This document shows positions 9,030 to 17,144 of a DNA stretch of 56,291 nt, piece after piece. The DNA comes from Candidatus Daviesbacteria bacterium. GTDB lineage: Bacteria; Patescibacteriota; Microgenomatia; Daviesbacterales; UBA10151. Below the pieces are notes generated by a model. That model was not told where the DNA came from and ran no database searches. It saw only the letters and a list, made by a program, of their open reading frames with translations. The stretch lies in assembly GCA_016186955.1 (NCBI GenBank), contig JACPKP010000008.1, forward strand, positions 1 through 56,291. The letters are read 5' to 3'. Every line of letters begins with the position of its first letter. Position 1 is the first letter of the stretch. Both the position numbers and the translations under genes were made by a program.

Positions 9030-9482
9030 TTATAGCTTTGGTGTGGAAGTGGCTGTTTTTTGGCCCGGGAATGGGGGGATATAGGTAATGGTTAAAACAA
9101 AATATTTATTGGAGGCTGCAACATACTCCAGGTTTATTGTGACGTCTTTGTTCAATTCAATATCTTTGGGGCTGTTGCTAACAGACGGTTTTCCCAGGCT
9201 GTCGTATTTTGTAATATATACCCTTTGGGCAAGCGGAAAAGTTGCTTGGACCTGTTTTGGGGTCATGACTGTTAGGGTAGAGCCGTCTGTTTTGATAACC
9301 CGGCCTTTTAAAACAGCAGACTGCATTGAAAAAACATCAGCAGGGTAGGCACTTACTGGTTTGTTGGCATCCCTGTTGGCGGTTGGTTTAAGGTTGGTTC
9401 TGCCAACAGTAAGGCCCAGTAAAAAAGCCAGGATAACCAACACAAAACTGACCCAAAAAACTTTAGTATACAAAATGGACAT
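9030..9482 (-). CDS. small single-pass membrane protein, surface-module family (copy C)
   Basis: 150 aa. An N-terminal transmembrane helix (residues 8-28) is followed by an extracytoplasmic beta-rich domain with 'SAVLKGRVIKTDGSTLTVMT' and a C-terminal 'NLEYVAASNKYFVLTITY'. It aligns with the proteins at 12365-12781 and 13564-14040: extracellular '..F.G.I.K..G..I.V..' core, then 'INLEL..G.Y.V.SIT'. It precedes the PA14 protein and has its own promoter (9490-9518), with ATG 7 nt after the -10. I do not recognise a named family; a tether or assembly role for the downstream secreted protein is conjecture. Confidence 0.75.
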   Translation of the reverse strand: MSILYTKVFWVSFVLVILAFLLGLTVGRTNLKPTANRDANKPVSAYPADVFSMQSAVLKGRVIKTDGSTLTVMTPKQVQATFPLAQRVYITKYDSLGKPSVSNSPKDIELNKDVTINLEYVAASNKYFVLTITYIPPFPGQKTATSTPKL

Positions 9483-9489
9483 TAACCCT

Positions 9490-9518
9490 ATTGTTTACCA
9501 GTGTCAGGATAATGTCAA
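9490..9518 (-). promoter_or_regulatory. promoter of module C
   Basis: TTGACA (9518-9513), 17-bp spacer, AACAAT (9495-9490), then 7 nt to the ATG at 9482. No ribosome binding site is possible, so the mRNA is predicted leaderless. Confidence 0.65.
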
Positions 9519-9525
9519 GGGCAGT

Positions 9526-10413
9526 TTAGGTATGGGGCAGGGAGTAGGAGAAGGTGGTGTCTTCGGTTGTGATGGTAACTGTGCGGGAGAGAAAATTTTG
9601 CAAAATAACCGCATATTTAGGCTCATGGATGATTGTTTCTGCAGGATTTTGGGTGTCTGTGAGCGCCCGGCAGAACTGGATTGCCGTATCTTTATTGAGG
9701 GATACCAACCCACCTCGGACAGTTAACCGTTGTGAGTTTAACAAATCCCGCACTGAATTAGTAGTGCAGGTGTCCCCGGCTGTACGGATATACCCAAAAG
9801 AGACCAAATATGCGTCTACTTCTGTCACTGACAAGGCTATATTGATATCACCGCTGACTACAAAAACCAGACCGTTATTTGAAGTATTATTATTGATATT
9901 GTCATTGATATTTAGGTTTCCGTCAACAAACACAACTTCAACCCCGGTATAAGAGAAACCAGGATCGATAGTTAAATCACCGTTGGTTACTAAATAAATG
10001 CCTCCGCCGGATGCGCCATCGCCGGAAAGCGGGTTAGGCAGCGGAGTAGTGGTAATGTCAATAGGAGGATCTTGTCTACGGGGTGGTTTTGAGTTGGTAT
10101 AAAAAGTGGTTTTAAAGTCACTATAAGAATTGGTGTCTTTTGGCGGGGTGATATCTGCTTTGTTGCTTATAACGCATTTACCGTCGTTGCCAAACTTGGT
10201 CAAAGTGCATTTTTTTGTCGTGCTGATCAAACCTTCAGCCCTGGCTGTTGCGGAATCCTGGACCTCGCATGTATTTGGCAGACATGGATCAACTTGTGCA
10301 GCGACAGTTGATATGTAGTATGTAAAAACAGATAATGCCAACAGGGTATAAATTGAAAATTGAAAATTGAAAACCTGTCTGCCGACAGGTAAGATTGAAA
10401 ATTTCCTCATCAT
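9526..10413 (-). CDS. secreted protein with beta-solenoid-like repeats
   Basis: 295 aa. The N-terminal hydrophobic signal (about residues 15-38) is preceded by a repeat-derived ILPVGRQV insertion (palindrome 10373-10390). The middle has a repetitive 'GDLTIDPGFSYTGVEVVFVDGNLNINDNI' type pattern (segments of short strands ending in N/D), suggestive of a beta-helix. The start overlaps the previous stop (ATGA at 10410-10413), and AGGAGG lies within the last codons of 10410-10895, so the genes are translationally coupled. Likely the surface-exposed partner of that gene. No catalytic motif seen. Confidence 0.7.
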   Translation of the reverse strand: MMRKFSILPVGRQVFNFQFSIYTLLALSVFTYYISTVAAQVDPCLPNTCEVQDSATARAEGLISTTKKCTLTKFGNDGKCVISNKADITPPKDTNSYSDFKTTFYTNSKPPRRQDPPIDITTTPLPNPLSGDGASGGGIYLVTNGDLTIDPGFSYTGVEVVFVDGNLNINDNINNNTSNNGLVFVVSGDINIALSVTEVDAYLVSFGYIRTAGDTCTTNSVRDLLNSQRLTVRGGLVSLNKDTAIQFCRALTDTQNPAETIIHEPKYAVILQNFLSRTVTITTEDTTFSYSLPHT

Positions 10414-10895
10414 GGCCCTCCTCTAGTATCAATATTATCGTTTGAATGGACATCACCAACCTTTGTTTGGATCCATTGGTCCGAAGGGCACTCTATTTTA
10501 TAGGCAAAATTATAAGTATAGGAGGCGCTATTGCCGGCATTATCAAGCCCGGTAATTTCTAAAATATAGTCGCCTATTTCCATCTCAGCGGATGGAACAA
10601 GTTTTACCCAATTATTTGAACCTGGTGGTGTATTTTCAGTAGGCCATTCCTTAAAAAAACTGCCATTTTTTGTAAGTTTTATAGTAATGCTTTGCACCCC
10701 AGCAGGACTATCGCTAGCTTGGATTTTGAAATATTGGGCATCATCCCACTCATCTTTGGTATTACAGGCTTTAGGTGTGGGGAAAGAGATGGCCGGAGGT
10801 TCGCTGTCATAGGCCCAGGCTGCAAATATTTTTTGGGCGCTGAAAAAAATTGCCGCCAGAACCATTAGAGTAAGCAAAAGATAAAACTTGGGCAT
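10410..10895 (-). CDS. secreted protein with C-terminal GDVHSN...GGP motif
   Basis: 161 aa. A signal peptide (residues 1-22) is followed by an Ig-like domain ('YILEITGLDNAGNSASYTYNF'), ending in WIQTKVGDVHSNDNIDT and GGP. The same ending closes the 1131-aa PA14 protein. ATG at 10895 is 6 nt after a -10 box (promoter 10902-10930). Coupled to 9526-10413 by a 4-bp overlap. In related CPR proteins a similar W.Q..GDVHSN segment can lie internally before beta-solenoid repeats (recollection, not checked), so this pair may be one ancestral gene split in two. Confidence 0.7.
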   Translation of the reverse strand: MPKFYLLLTLMVLAAIFFSAQKIFAAWAYDSEPPAISFPTPKACNTKDEWDDAQYFKIQASDSPAGVQSITIKLTKNGSFFKEWPTENTPPGSNNWVKLVPSAEMEIGDYILEITGLDNAGNSASYTYNFAYKIECPSDQWIQTKVGDVHSNDNIDTRGGP

Positions 10896-10901
10896 ACCCT
10901 A

Positions 10902-10930
10902 TTATTAGAAGAGTCCGCCTGATTAGTCAA
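10902..10930 (-). promoter_or_regulatory. promoter of the 10895 gene pair
   Basis: TTGACT (10930-10925), N17, TAATAA (10907-10902), 6 nt to the ATG at 10895. Predicted leaderless. Confidence 0.6.
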
Positions 10931-10947
10931 GTTAACAATGTTTGTAA

Positions 10948-12354
10948 TCAAGGCAGAGGTGGAAGGTCAGGGCCAAGGGTGCTGCCCAGGCTGTTTTTTA
11001 CATAAGCTGCGGTAAACATATTTTTACTTGCAAATTTTTTATAGAACAAATTTTTCCATATAGGATCGGTTAGCGAAACAGGAGCGGCTGTATAAAGCAG
11101 GTCTTTGCATGTGGGTTCAGTGCAAATGTTGTAACCGGTTGCAGTCTTATCATTCAAGCTAATCCAGGCTTTTGGAACAGGATCAAAGACATAAGAGGTG
11201 TCAGATGACTGGCAGACATTGGGGAATGCACAGCTTGCAGCAGAGTTATCTTTCCCGAAAGCCAGCAGGAACCCTTTTTTGGGATCATTTATCAGGGTAT
11301 TTTGGACATCCCCCAGAAAAGTGGCATTATCCGAGTATGGGGAAAGTTGGTTATAAAAGGCAACATAAGACTCAGTGATTGGTTCATCCCCGGTTTTGGC
11401 AACCAGTTTAATACGTATTGGGTTTAACCAGTTGAGTCCGTTTTCATCAGGTTGGTTGCCTGAGATATGGGCTGTTCCGGAAAAAGTTGGGGGAGGATTG
11501 GGTGGAGCTTGTTCAACCCGTAAACAGACGATCTGGGGTCCACTGCAGTCCCTGGGGTCACTCCGGGCAATGCCTGAAGCAGCAACAGGCAGCCTGCTTT
11601 TATTGTGAGCGACAACCCGGTAGTAATAAGATACACCATTTGCCGTTCCTGTTGAATCCCAAAAGGTTAAAGTATAGCTTCTGCCGATTGATTCAAAAGA
11701 TGAAGGGTCATTAGAGGTTGAACGGAAAATTTCATAATAATCAGTCATAGGATTTCCTTCAGGGTCGACATTGGCAGATTGGGTCCAACTTAAGCGGACC
11801 TCAGGTTGATTTAACGTCCGGCAGACTGTTATGGGAGGGTCAGGGATTATTATAAATTGCCCCGGTGGGTTAAATGATTTGAGAAAAAAATTGACCTGGA
11901 CGAAGTCTGTGCTACTTAAACTTGTAATCCTGACCCAGGTTTCTGAGGTCGGGGGATCGAAAGAGACATTTCCGCCTTTTTTGGTACTGACAACAGGATA
12001 TACCCCGGTTATTGTTGTATAACCTGTGGGGACAGTAATCCTGATATAAAACGGCAGGGGTTTAGTCAATAGTTTCGCTCCGTTGTCACTATAAAAACTT
12101 TCCGCAACAGTGCAATAAGCACCGGATGAATCCGTACCCCCGCTTATGACGGATAATTCCGTAGTCCAGGATGGTGCAGTCAAAGAATCAGTAGCTTCAA
12201 CAATGGCCGGAATCCCCACATCCGTATAAGGGGCAGCTCCGTCGATATCTGCAGTAACGCAACCTAGCCCGTCCCAATCGGCAAAAGCAGGTTTTGCCAG
12301 GGGTATGACTACGAGGAATATGTATATACTGATAATTACCAGCAGCAGCTTCAT
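10948..12354 (-). CDS. secreted FN3-domain surface protein (module B)
   Basis: 468 aa. Signal peptide 1-25 (ends PAFA), then a beta-rich N-terminal domain. A fibronectin type III-like domain begins around residue 185 (VRLSWTQSANVDPEGNP ... DYYEIFRS). The C-terminal part is unassigned. It starts 10 bp after the small membrane gene of module B, with which it should be cotranscribed. It has a clear but damaged paralog at 12824-13563. No enzymatic motif; probably a structural or adhesive exported protein. Confidence 0.75.
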   Translation of the reverse strand: MKLLLVIISIYIFLVVIPLAKPAFADWDGLGCVTADIDGAAPYTDVGIPAIVEATDSLTAPSWTTELSVISGGTDSSGAYCTVAESFYSDNGAKLLTKPLPFYIRITVPTGYTTITGVYPVVSTKKGGNVSFDPPTSETWVRITSLSSTDFVQVNFFLKSFNPPGQFIIIPDPPITVCRTLNQPEVRLSWTQSANVDPEGNPMTDYYEIFRSTSNDPSSFESIGRSYTLTFWDSTGTANGVSYYYRVVAHNKSRLPVAASGIARSDPRDCSGPQIVCLRVEQAPPNPPPTFSGTAHISGNQPDENGLNWLNPIRIKLVAKTGDEPITESYVAFYNQLSPYSDNATFLGDVQNTLINDPKKGFLLAFGKDNSAASCAFPNVCQSSDTSYVFDPVPKAWISLNDKTATGYNICTEPTCKDLLYTAAPVSLTDPIWKNLFYKKFASKNMFTAAYVKNSLGSTLGPDLPPLP

Positions 12355-12364
12355 TGGTTTTAGG

Positions 12365-12781
12365 TTACTGGGTTATTGATACTACCTCATAATTTCCATT
12401 GATCAGCTCTAAATTAATAATACTTCTGGTATTGAACCTGATGGATTTTAAATCAGACGACGGGGTGGCAGTTTTATTCTGTTTGGCAAACCTGTAAATA
12501 ACCAGGTTTTTGCTCAGGGATAGGTTTTGGACAATGCCCTGGTTATTTTTGACAATAATCTCCCGGCCCTCGATTTTTAAAATAACACCTTCAACCAAGG
12601 CTGTTTTAGCAGTAAAAATAGGCTCCTTTTTGATATCAGGTGAGGATGTTTTAGGTTGGTTTGGACTTTGTACAGAGAGCAAAGGTATGGCAGTCCTATA
12701 AGCATAAAGATAGCCCCCCAAAAGCCCCAAAATTATTAAGGCAATTGGTATTAATAAATATTTCCAGTTTATATTATTCAT
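12365..12781 (-). CDS. small single-pass membrane protein, surface-module family (copy B)
   Basis: 138 aa from ATG 12781. The longer frame would begin at 12817, but that TTG is itself the start of the -35 box TTGACA, so the shorter start is preferred. One transmembrane helix (about residues 6-26), then an extracytoplasmic domain with 'ALVEGVILKIEGREIIVKNN' and ending 'INLELINGNYEVVSITQ'. Paralogs at 13564-14040 and 9030-9482. First gene of module B, followed by the FN3 protein. Function unknown. Confidence 0.75.
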   Translation of the reverse strand: MNNINWKYLLIPIALIILGLLGGYLYAYRTAIPLLSVQSPNQPKTSSPDIKKEPIFTAKTALVEGVILKIEGREIIVKNNQGIVQNLSLSKNLVIYRFAKQNKTATPSSDLKSIRFNTRSIINLELINGNYEVVSITQ

Positions 12782-12788
12782 TAAATTC

Positions 12789-12817
12789 ATTATTCCGTTA
12801 TATTTACTACCTGTCAA
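12789..12817 (-). promoter_or_regulatory. promoter of module B
   Basis: TTGACA (12817-12812), N17, AATAAT (12794-12789), 7 nt to ATG 12781. Predicted leaderless. Confidence 0.65.
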
Positions 12818-12823
12818 GTTATC

Positions 12824-13563
12824 TCAAGAGCAAACCGGTGGAGGCGCCATGCAATCTTGCAGCGGAACGTCACGTGGGTTAGGATCTGCAAACCTAAAGC
12901 CATTAGGATTATATGCGATAACCTGATATGCGTAGTTTTTATTGCTGGGTATACCCTCATCCCTATAAGATAAAGTTGTCAAATGCTGCGCGGTAACCGG
13001 ATTAAAAGGTCCGCCATTTTCAGACCGGAGGACCTGGTAGTAATCATAAGTAGAGGGCCTGTTGACAGGGTCGACATTTTCAGATGCGGTCCAATTCAGG
13101 AGAACATATTGTTTGCCCGGAATGCCGGTACAACCTGCGGAGGCAGTTAGGTTAAAAGGTCCCGGAGGGGGGATTTTCCTGACCACAAAATCTACCTGGG
13201 CGTAATTTGTGGCATGCAGGCCGGTTATGATTATTTGGGATAAGTTGACAGGAGTCCAATTGATACTCCCGCCTGATTTCGTTTTTGCAGTAGCGGAGAT
13301 TCCTAAGTACCCGAGAGGTAGGTCTACTGATATATAAAAACTGGGTGGTTTATTTAAGACATCCGGCCCAAAATAAAAATCATTGGCAAACGGACACTTG
13401 GTATCAGACCCGCCGGTTGGGATACGGGAAAAGGCCGGGCCTGTCTGCGTGTCAGACGCCAGGATGCATAAACTTTGTTGGAGTCAGGCAAGACTGAGAA
13501 AAACAGATAAAATGCCAATACGGCAAAGAACAACAAAGCAAGGCAGCGGGTAAGTGTTAACAT
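12824..13563 (-). pseudogene. frameshifted/shortened FN3 surface protein (module A)
   Basis: The signal peptide (13563 down to about 13475, ending KVYAS) is in one frame and the rest is in another. From about 13440 the second frame reads GGSDTKCPFANDFYFG, VDLPLGYLG, then the FN3-like 'VLLNWTASENVDPVNRP' and stops at 12824. It matches the module B protein, except that about 30-40 residues expected between signal and 'GG(S/T)D' are missing. The damage thus looks like a short deletion plus frame change near 13465. ATG 13563 directly follows the stop of 13564-14040. Either a decaying gene or an assembly error. Confidence 0.65.
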
Positions 13564-14040
13564 TTATGGTTTGGACTGGTTCGGGTTACCGGTAGGCAGG
13601 CCTTGCCTGCCGGCAGGCAGGTAAGTGATAGATAATACCTGGTACTGGCCATCCCTTAACTCCAGGAAAATGGTTGCTTGGCGGTTATATGAGATAAACT
13701 TAAGGTCCGGTGAAGCTATAGCTTTGTTTGTGCCTTCTGCAGCCTTGTAAATAACCACATTTTTACCAAGCATTAATTTGCCCTGCTGGTTGTTGCTGTT
13801 TGTTACTTCAATTGATGTGGTGTTATTTAATTTGGTAATGACGCCTTCAAATGTAGCATTTTGGCTTGAGAATAAGGGGTCTTTTTTCAAAGTGGTATTG
13901 GCATCTATCTGCACTGCCAGCTGTTTGGCCAAAGGTTTGCCTGAGCTTAAAAAATAATTACCGGTTATATATCCTGCAAAAATTGCTAGGGTAACCGAAG
14001 CAAAGCTGATGAGGATATATTTGAAATTTAAATTGCCCAC
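13564..14040 (-). CDS. small single-pass membrane protein, surface-module family (copy A)
   Basis: 158 aa using GTG 14040, chosen because a promoter (14048-14076) ends 7 nt upstream, as in copies B and C. A longer frame to 14175 would run through that promoter and the divergent trmH start. Transmembrane helix at about residues 8-28, then 'ATFEGVITKLNNTTSIEVTN' and 'IFLELRDGQYQVLSITYL'. The C-terminal LPAGRQG tail is encoded by a palindromic repeat (13591-13622), so the end of the protein may be repeat-derived. Paralogs at 12365 and 9030. Confidence 0.7.
   Translation of the reverse strand: MGNLNFKYILISFASVTLAIFAGYITGNYFLSSGKPLAKQLAVQIDANTTLKKDPLFSSQNATFEGVITKLNNTTSIEVTNSNNQQGKLMLGKNVVIYKAAEGTNKAIASPDLKFISYNRQATIFLELRDGQYQVLSITYLPAGRQGLPTGNPNQSKP
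13591..13622. repeat. GC-rich palindromic repeat (CCTGCCTGCCGGCAGGCAGG type)
   Basis: A palindrome in the 3' end of the copy A membrane gene. Relatives at 10373-10390, 28650-28680, 31247-31268 and 38249-38303; three of the five lie in coding sequence and are read as GRQ/PAGRQG/PDGSQG peptides. Confidence 0.7.
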
Positions 14041-14047
14041 AGTTCTA

Positions 14048-14076
14048 TTATTGGCCTTATTTTTTGTGTATGTCAA
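14048..14076 (-). promoter_or_regulatory. promoter of module A
   Basis: TTGACA (14076-14071), N17, CAATAA (14053-14048), 7 nt to GTG 14040. Divergent from the trmH-like gene, whose TATAAT is at 14089-14094. Confidence 0.55.
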
Positions 14077-14101
14077 GCTATAAATTGGTATAATCTTTAG
14101 T

Positions 14102-14647
14102 ATGGAAACCAAGATGAATGCTGCAGCGCTCCGCAGCCACCAACCGTCAGCTGCCAGCCGCCAGTTTAAAAACAAGTTGGTCAGGAATGAGATTTATATA
14201 GTTTTGGACAATGTTTTAGACACTTACAATATCGGGTCAATCTTCCGGTTGGCAGATGCAGTCTCTGCAAAAAAAGTTTATCTCTGCGGGGGTAGCGCAA
14301 CACCGCCGAATGCCAGGATTAAAAAAGCCTCCATCAACACCACTGAGTGGGTGGAGTGGGAATACGCCGGATCAACTCTTGAGTTAATCCGGAATTTAAA
14401 ATTTAAAATTAAAAATTTAAAATTTATTGCAATCGAACAGAGCTCCAGATCAATCCAATATAATAAGTTTGGGTACAAAATGCCTGTATGTTTAATAGTT
14501 GGTAATGAGACTTCTGGGGTATCAAAAGAGGCGCTGGAGATGGCGGATGCGGTAGTTGAGATCCCTATGTATGGGGTAAACATCAGTTTAAATGTGATGG
14601 TCAGTTTGGGGATAGTGCTGTACCAGGTTATGAGTTCATCAAGGTAA
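14102..14647 (+). CDS. TrmH/SpoU family RNA 2'-O-methyltransferase
   Basis: 181 aa. A SPOUT-fold methyltransferase that methylates a ribose in tRNA or rRNA using SAM. The three SpoU motifs are visible: 'VLDNVLDTYNIGSIFRLADA' (motif 1, Asn and Arg), 'LIVGNETSGVS' (motif 2), 'IPMYGVNISLNVMVSLGIVLY' (motif 3). ATG 14102 lies 7 nt after TATAAT (14089-14094). An in-frame AT-repeat insertion (LKFKIKNLKF) sits mid-protein near residue 100. The target nucleotide cannot be assigned. Confidence 0.9.
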   Translation: METKMNAAALRSHQPSAASRQFKNKLVRNEIYIVLDNVLDTYNIGSIFRLADAVSAKKVYLCGGSATPPNARIKKASINTTEWVEWEYAGSTLELIRNLKFKIKNLKFIAIEQSSRSIQYNKFGYKMPVCLIVGNETSGVSKEALEMADAVVEIPMYGVNISLNVMVSLGIVLYQVMSSSR

Positions 14648-14803
14648 CTAATTAGCCTTTCCCAATGCAACCGTCATCGCGAGGGATGTACCAAAATAGT
14701 ACGCCCCGTGGCGATCTAATAAGATTGCTTCTCACGTTCATGAAACTGAACGTGATCGCAATGACGTATCTACTGGGAAATACGAAGAGTTACTCATCAA
14801 GGG
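14648..14803. repeat. MITE-like element X (GTAACTATT...GACG family)
   Basis: About 150 bp with diverged terminal inverted repeats (ggtaactaattagccttt at the left, the complement of tttcccagtagatacgtcat at the right) and internal palindromes (acgttcatgaaactgaacgt). Related to the element at 19905-20045 and the half element at 52095-52110. Confidence 0.55.
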
Positions 14804-14804
14804 C

Positions 14805-14833
14805 TTGACATTTGTGAGTCTATAGGGTATAGT
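14805..14833 (+). promoter_or_regulatory. promoter of the Tat-exported protein gene 14843
   Basis: TTGACA (14805-14810), N17, TATAGT (14828-14833), 9 nt to ATG 14843. Leaderless start predicted. Confidence 0.7.
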
Positions 14834-14842
14834 ACTCATTAC

Positions 14843-15826
14843 ATGAGTAATGAATCCGGTCCAAATTTATCCCGCAGGTCTTTTTTAACATTTTCAGCAC
14901 GTGGTTTAGGTACAGTATTGGCTGCGCCTGCAGCTATACAACTGGGCAGGGTAACGGATTTTATATCAGATCCTGAGCAGGCACAAAGAGATGCAGAAGA
15001 CATATTCCATGAAGAATTAGAAAAAAAATTCCCGGTTAGGTTTATTCCATATAACCGTGACCAGCTAGTAGTAAAAGATAAAAAGACCGGACAGGAGTTT
15101 GCTGAAGAAAGATGGACTCTAATAAGATTACAAAAAGCTGAGAAAATTTTATCCAGCTTTGCCCCGGAATTTATTGCCCCGGATACCGGTATCCCGGCAG
15201 AAATATTAGCCCAAAATCCTCAAATAGGTAAGCTGGGGATAGGTTTAGGCAGGTTTAATTTTGTAGATTCCCGTGATTCAATAAGCAGGAATGGAGTTCA
15301 CCTATCCTATCTATTTTTAGATAACTCCGGTGAACAATTCAGTAGAGCTGTTTGGGCGCATATTATTGCTACAAGAAATAATGAGAGGGGGATAATTTTA
15401 GATCCTAACAAAGTTGATATTGAGCCAGAAGCAACAAAAGCTATTAGATTATCCGCAGAGAGCTACAAAGGGATCCAAAGACTCTTTGGTGGCGCCATTG
15501 AGCGGCCTGATGATAAAATTTATCAATGGGCGCTAGGACAAAAAGCCCAATTAGAGAAGACAGGAAGATGGGAAGATAGTCTTGATGATGGATATAATCT
15601 TTCTGCACGTTTGGCGCGTGCGTTGATTGACCTTTATCCTAAACGGATGCCCGGGTTATTAGCAGAACAGGTTATCTTACAGGGGTCACAGTTTGAATCT
15701 GTGCTAAGAAGGACTCTTGCTGTAGAAATTTTTTCTGATGATCAAATTACCCAAACTGCCGATTTTGCTTACAATAACCTGCTTTTTACCCAAAACCCAT
15801 ATCCCTCAGTGTTGTCTGAGAAATGA
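14843..15826 (+). CDS. Tat-exported protein of unknown function
   Basis: 327 aa. The N-terminus carries a twin-arginine signal, LSRRSFLTF, followed by a hydrophobic stretch with small residues (GLGTVLAAPAA), so it should cross the membrane folded. The mature part is alpha-helical looking with no motif I recognise (no HExxH, no Ser-hydrolase signature). Preceded by element X and a strong promoter. A monocistronic unit; the next gene is convergent. Other Tat-signal proteins in the window: 20093 and 32954. Confidence 0.75.
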   Translation: MSNESGPNLSRRSFLTFSARGLGTVLAAPAAIQLGRVTDFISDPEQAQRDAEDIFHEELEKKFPVRFIPYNRDQLVVKDKKTGQEFAEERWTLIRLQKAEKILSSFAPEFIAPDTGIPAEILAQNPQIGKLGIGLGRFNFVDSRDSISRNGVHLSYLFLDNSGEQFSRAVWAHIIATRNNERGIILDPNKVDIEPEATKAIRLSAESYKGIQRLFGGAIERPDDKIYQWALGQKAQLEKTGRWEDSLDDGYNLSARLARALIDLYPKRMPGLLAEQVILQGSQFESVLRRTLAVEIFSDDQITQTADFAYNNLLFTQNPYPSVLSEK

Positions 15827-15844
15827 ACCATTATCGGTAAGTTC

Positions 15845-16933
15845 TCAACATGGGTCATATAGGGGCGAAATTGGTTTCTCCTGATAAGATGCCTTCATGA
15901 ACAGGTCATCAACTGATTTGCCGTATTCAATACAATTGATAACATCTGCAAGCATGGGGGCGATAGATATCTGTTGCACTATGGGTAACTCCAGGGCAGC
16001 CTTGGGTTGGGGGACTGTATCGGTGACGTATAAAAACTTGAGAGGGGATTTTGCTACGTTTTCTACTGCCTTGCCTGTCCAAAGTGCATGTGTGACAATT
16101 CCACCCACGCTTTTGGCGCCCATTTTCATAAGATCTACAGCAGGGCTCACCATTGTCCCACCCGAGCTGAGCATATCGTCTACCAGGATGAAATTTCTGT
16201 CTTTATAGTCAGCTTGCGGCATAGATGAATAGCTTTTATCTTTTACACCTAACTCCCGGTATTTGTCTGCAGCCTGTACATCCGGGGATACATTGACTTT
16301 CCCGCTGTCCCTTAAAGCATTTCTGAACCATCTGGCCATTTTCAACCCGCCCGCATCAGTAGCACAAATAGTGACCTCATCATAAGCTAAACTCTCTATT
16401 ACAGGAATAAATAATCTGCTGACAAACAGGTTTATCCATCGGGCTTTGTTAACAGTAGCTTCAGTCGCCCGGTTATGTAAGTCCATAGTGACTATTCTGG
16501 TGGCTCCAGCCAATTCCAGTATTTCAGCTATCATCCTTGCCCCTATTGGCACCCTAGACTCGTTTTTTTTATCTGATCTGGCATAAGCAAAATGGGGGAT
16601 GATGGCGGTAATTTCATTAGCGTCTGCTTCCTGGGCAGTCCTAATCATTAAGGCAAGCTCTAAAATAGAGGAATTTATATTTGGCCCGCAAGTTGATTGG
16701 ATTATATAGACATTTTTCCTGCGTACACTAATAGGTATCTTGGGGTCAATTTCACCGTCACTATGAGGTTCTCTTATACCTGAGAAGACTGCTTGTTTTA
16801 AGTTTTTACCTACGTTAATAGCCAGTTGGGGGTTTGAAGTACCGGTTAAAAGTACGAAATTATTTTTTTCTGTTGGGTTGCATTGTTGGCAATGGGGGCA
16901 TAAAGGTGTATTTGCAGCTGCTTCAGCAGACAT
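15845..16933 (-). CDS. prs: ribose-phosphate pyrophosphokinase (PRPP synthetase)
   Basis: 362 aa from ATG 16933. A TTG at 16957 would give 8 more residues but lies beside the putative -10 TACAAT, so ATG is preferred. It makes PRPP from ribose 5-phosphate and ATP. Seen: 'SDGEIDPKIPISVRRKNVYIIQS' (flexible loop region), DLHNRA, and the PRPP loop 'NFILVDDMLSSGGTM'. An unusual N-terminal extension contains CPHCQQC, a possible metal knuckle not found in standard Prs (about 315 aa). It could supply PRPP for the phosphoribosyltransferase at 3896. Confidence 0.92.
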   Translation of the reverse strand: MSAEAAANTPLCPHCQQCNPTEKNNFVLLTGTSNPQLAINVGKNLKQAVFSGIREPHSDGEIDPKIPISVRRKNVYIIQSTCGPNINSSILELALMIRTAQEADANEITAIIPHFAYARSDKKNESRVPIGARMIAEILELAGATRIVTMDLHNRATEATVNKARWINLFVSRLFIPVIESLAYDEVTICATDAGGLKMARWFRNALRDSGKVNVSPDVQAADKYRELGVKDKSYSSMPQADYKDRNFILVDDMLSSGGTMVSPAVDLMKMGAKSVGGIVTHALWTGKAVENVAKSPLKFLYVTDTVPQPKAALELPIVQQISIAPMLADVINCIEYGKSVDDLFMKASYQEKPISPLYDPC

Positions 16934-16994
16934 AAAGTTACAAAAAGATTGTAGCAAAAGATTGCAGTTTATAACAAGGGGGGAATTTGGTATT

Positions 16995-17140
16995 ATTTAG
17001 AAGCCATTTCAAAACTGTCATTCCCGCCCGCTTCGCCGAAGCTTCAGCGAGGCGAGCGAAAGCGGGAATCCAATCAAAAAAATAAAAATGGATCCCCGAT
17101 TAGATCGGGGATGACAAAGGAAGTTTTTGGAATAGGCTCT
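16995..17140. repeat. MITE-like element B (TCATTCCCGC...GATGACA)
   Basis: A composite of two palindromes, gcccgcttcgccgaagc...gcgggaat and ggatccccgat...atcggggat, with inverted ends related to CATTTCAAAACTGTCAT / ATGACA...TTTTTGGAATAGG. It has the same building blocks as elements at 8912 and 41468 but in the reverse order. It lies between prs and the divergent c-di-AMP synthase gene. Confidence 0.65.
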
Positions 17141-17144
17141 AATT

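Noticed and set aside
12818-13186. An independent 120-aa protein starting at 13186
   Set aside because: Its frame continues upstream with sequence matching the module B paralog, so it is the 3' part of the frameshifted gene 12824-13563.
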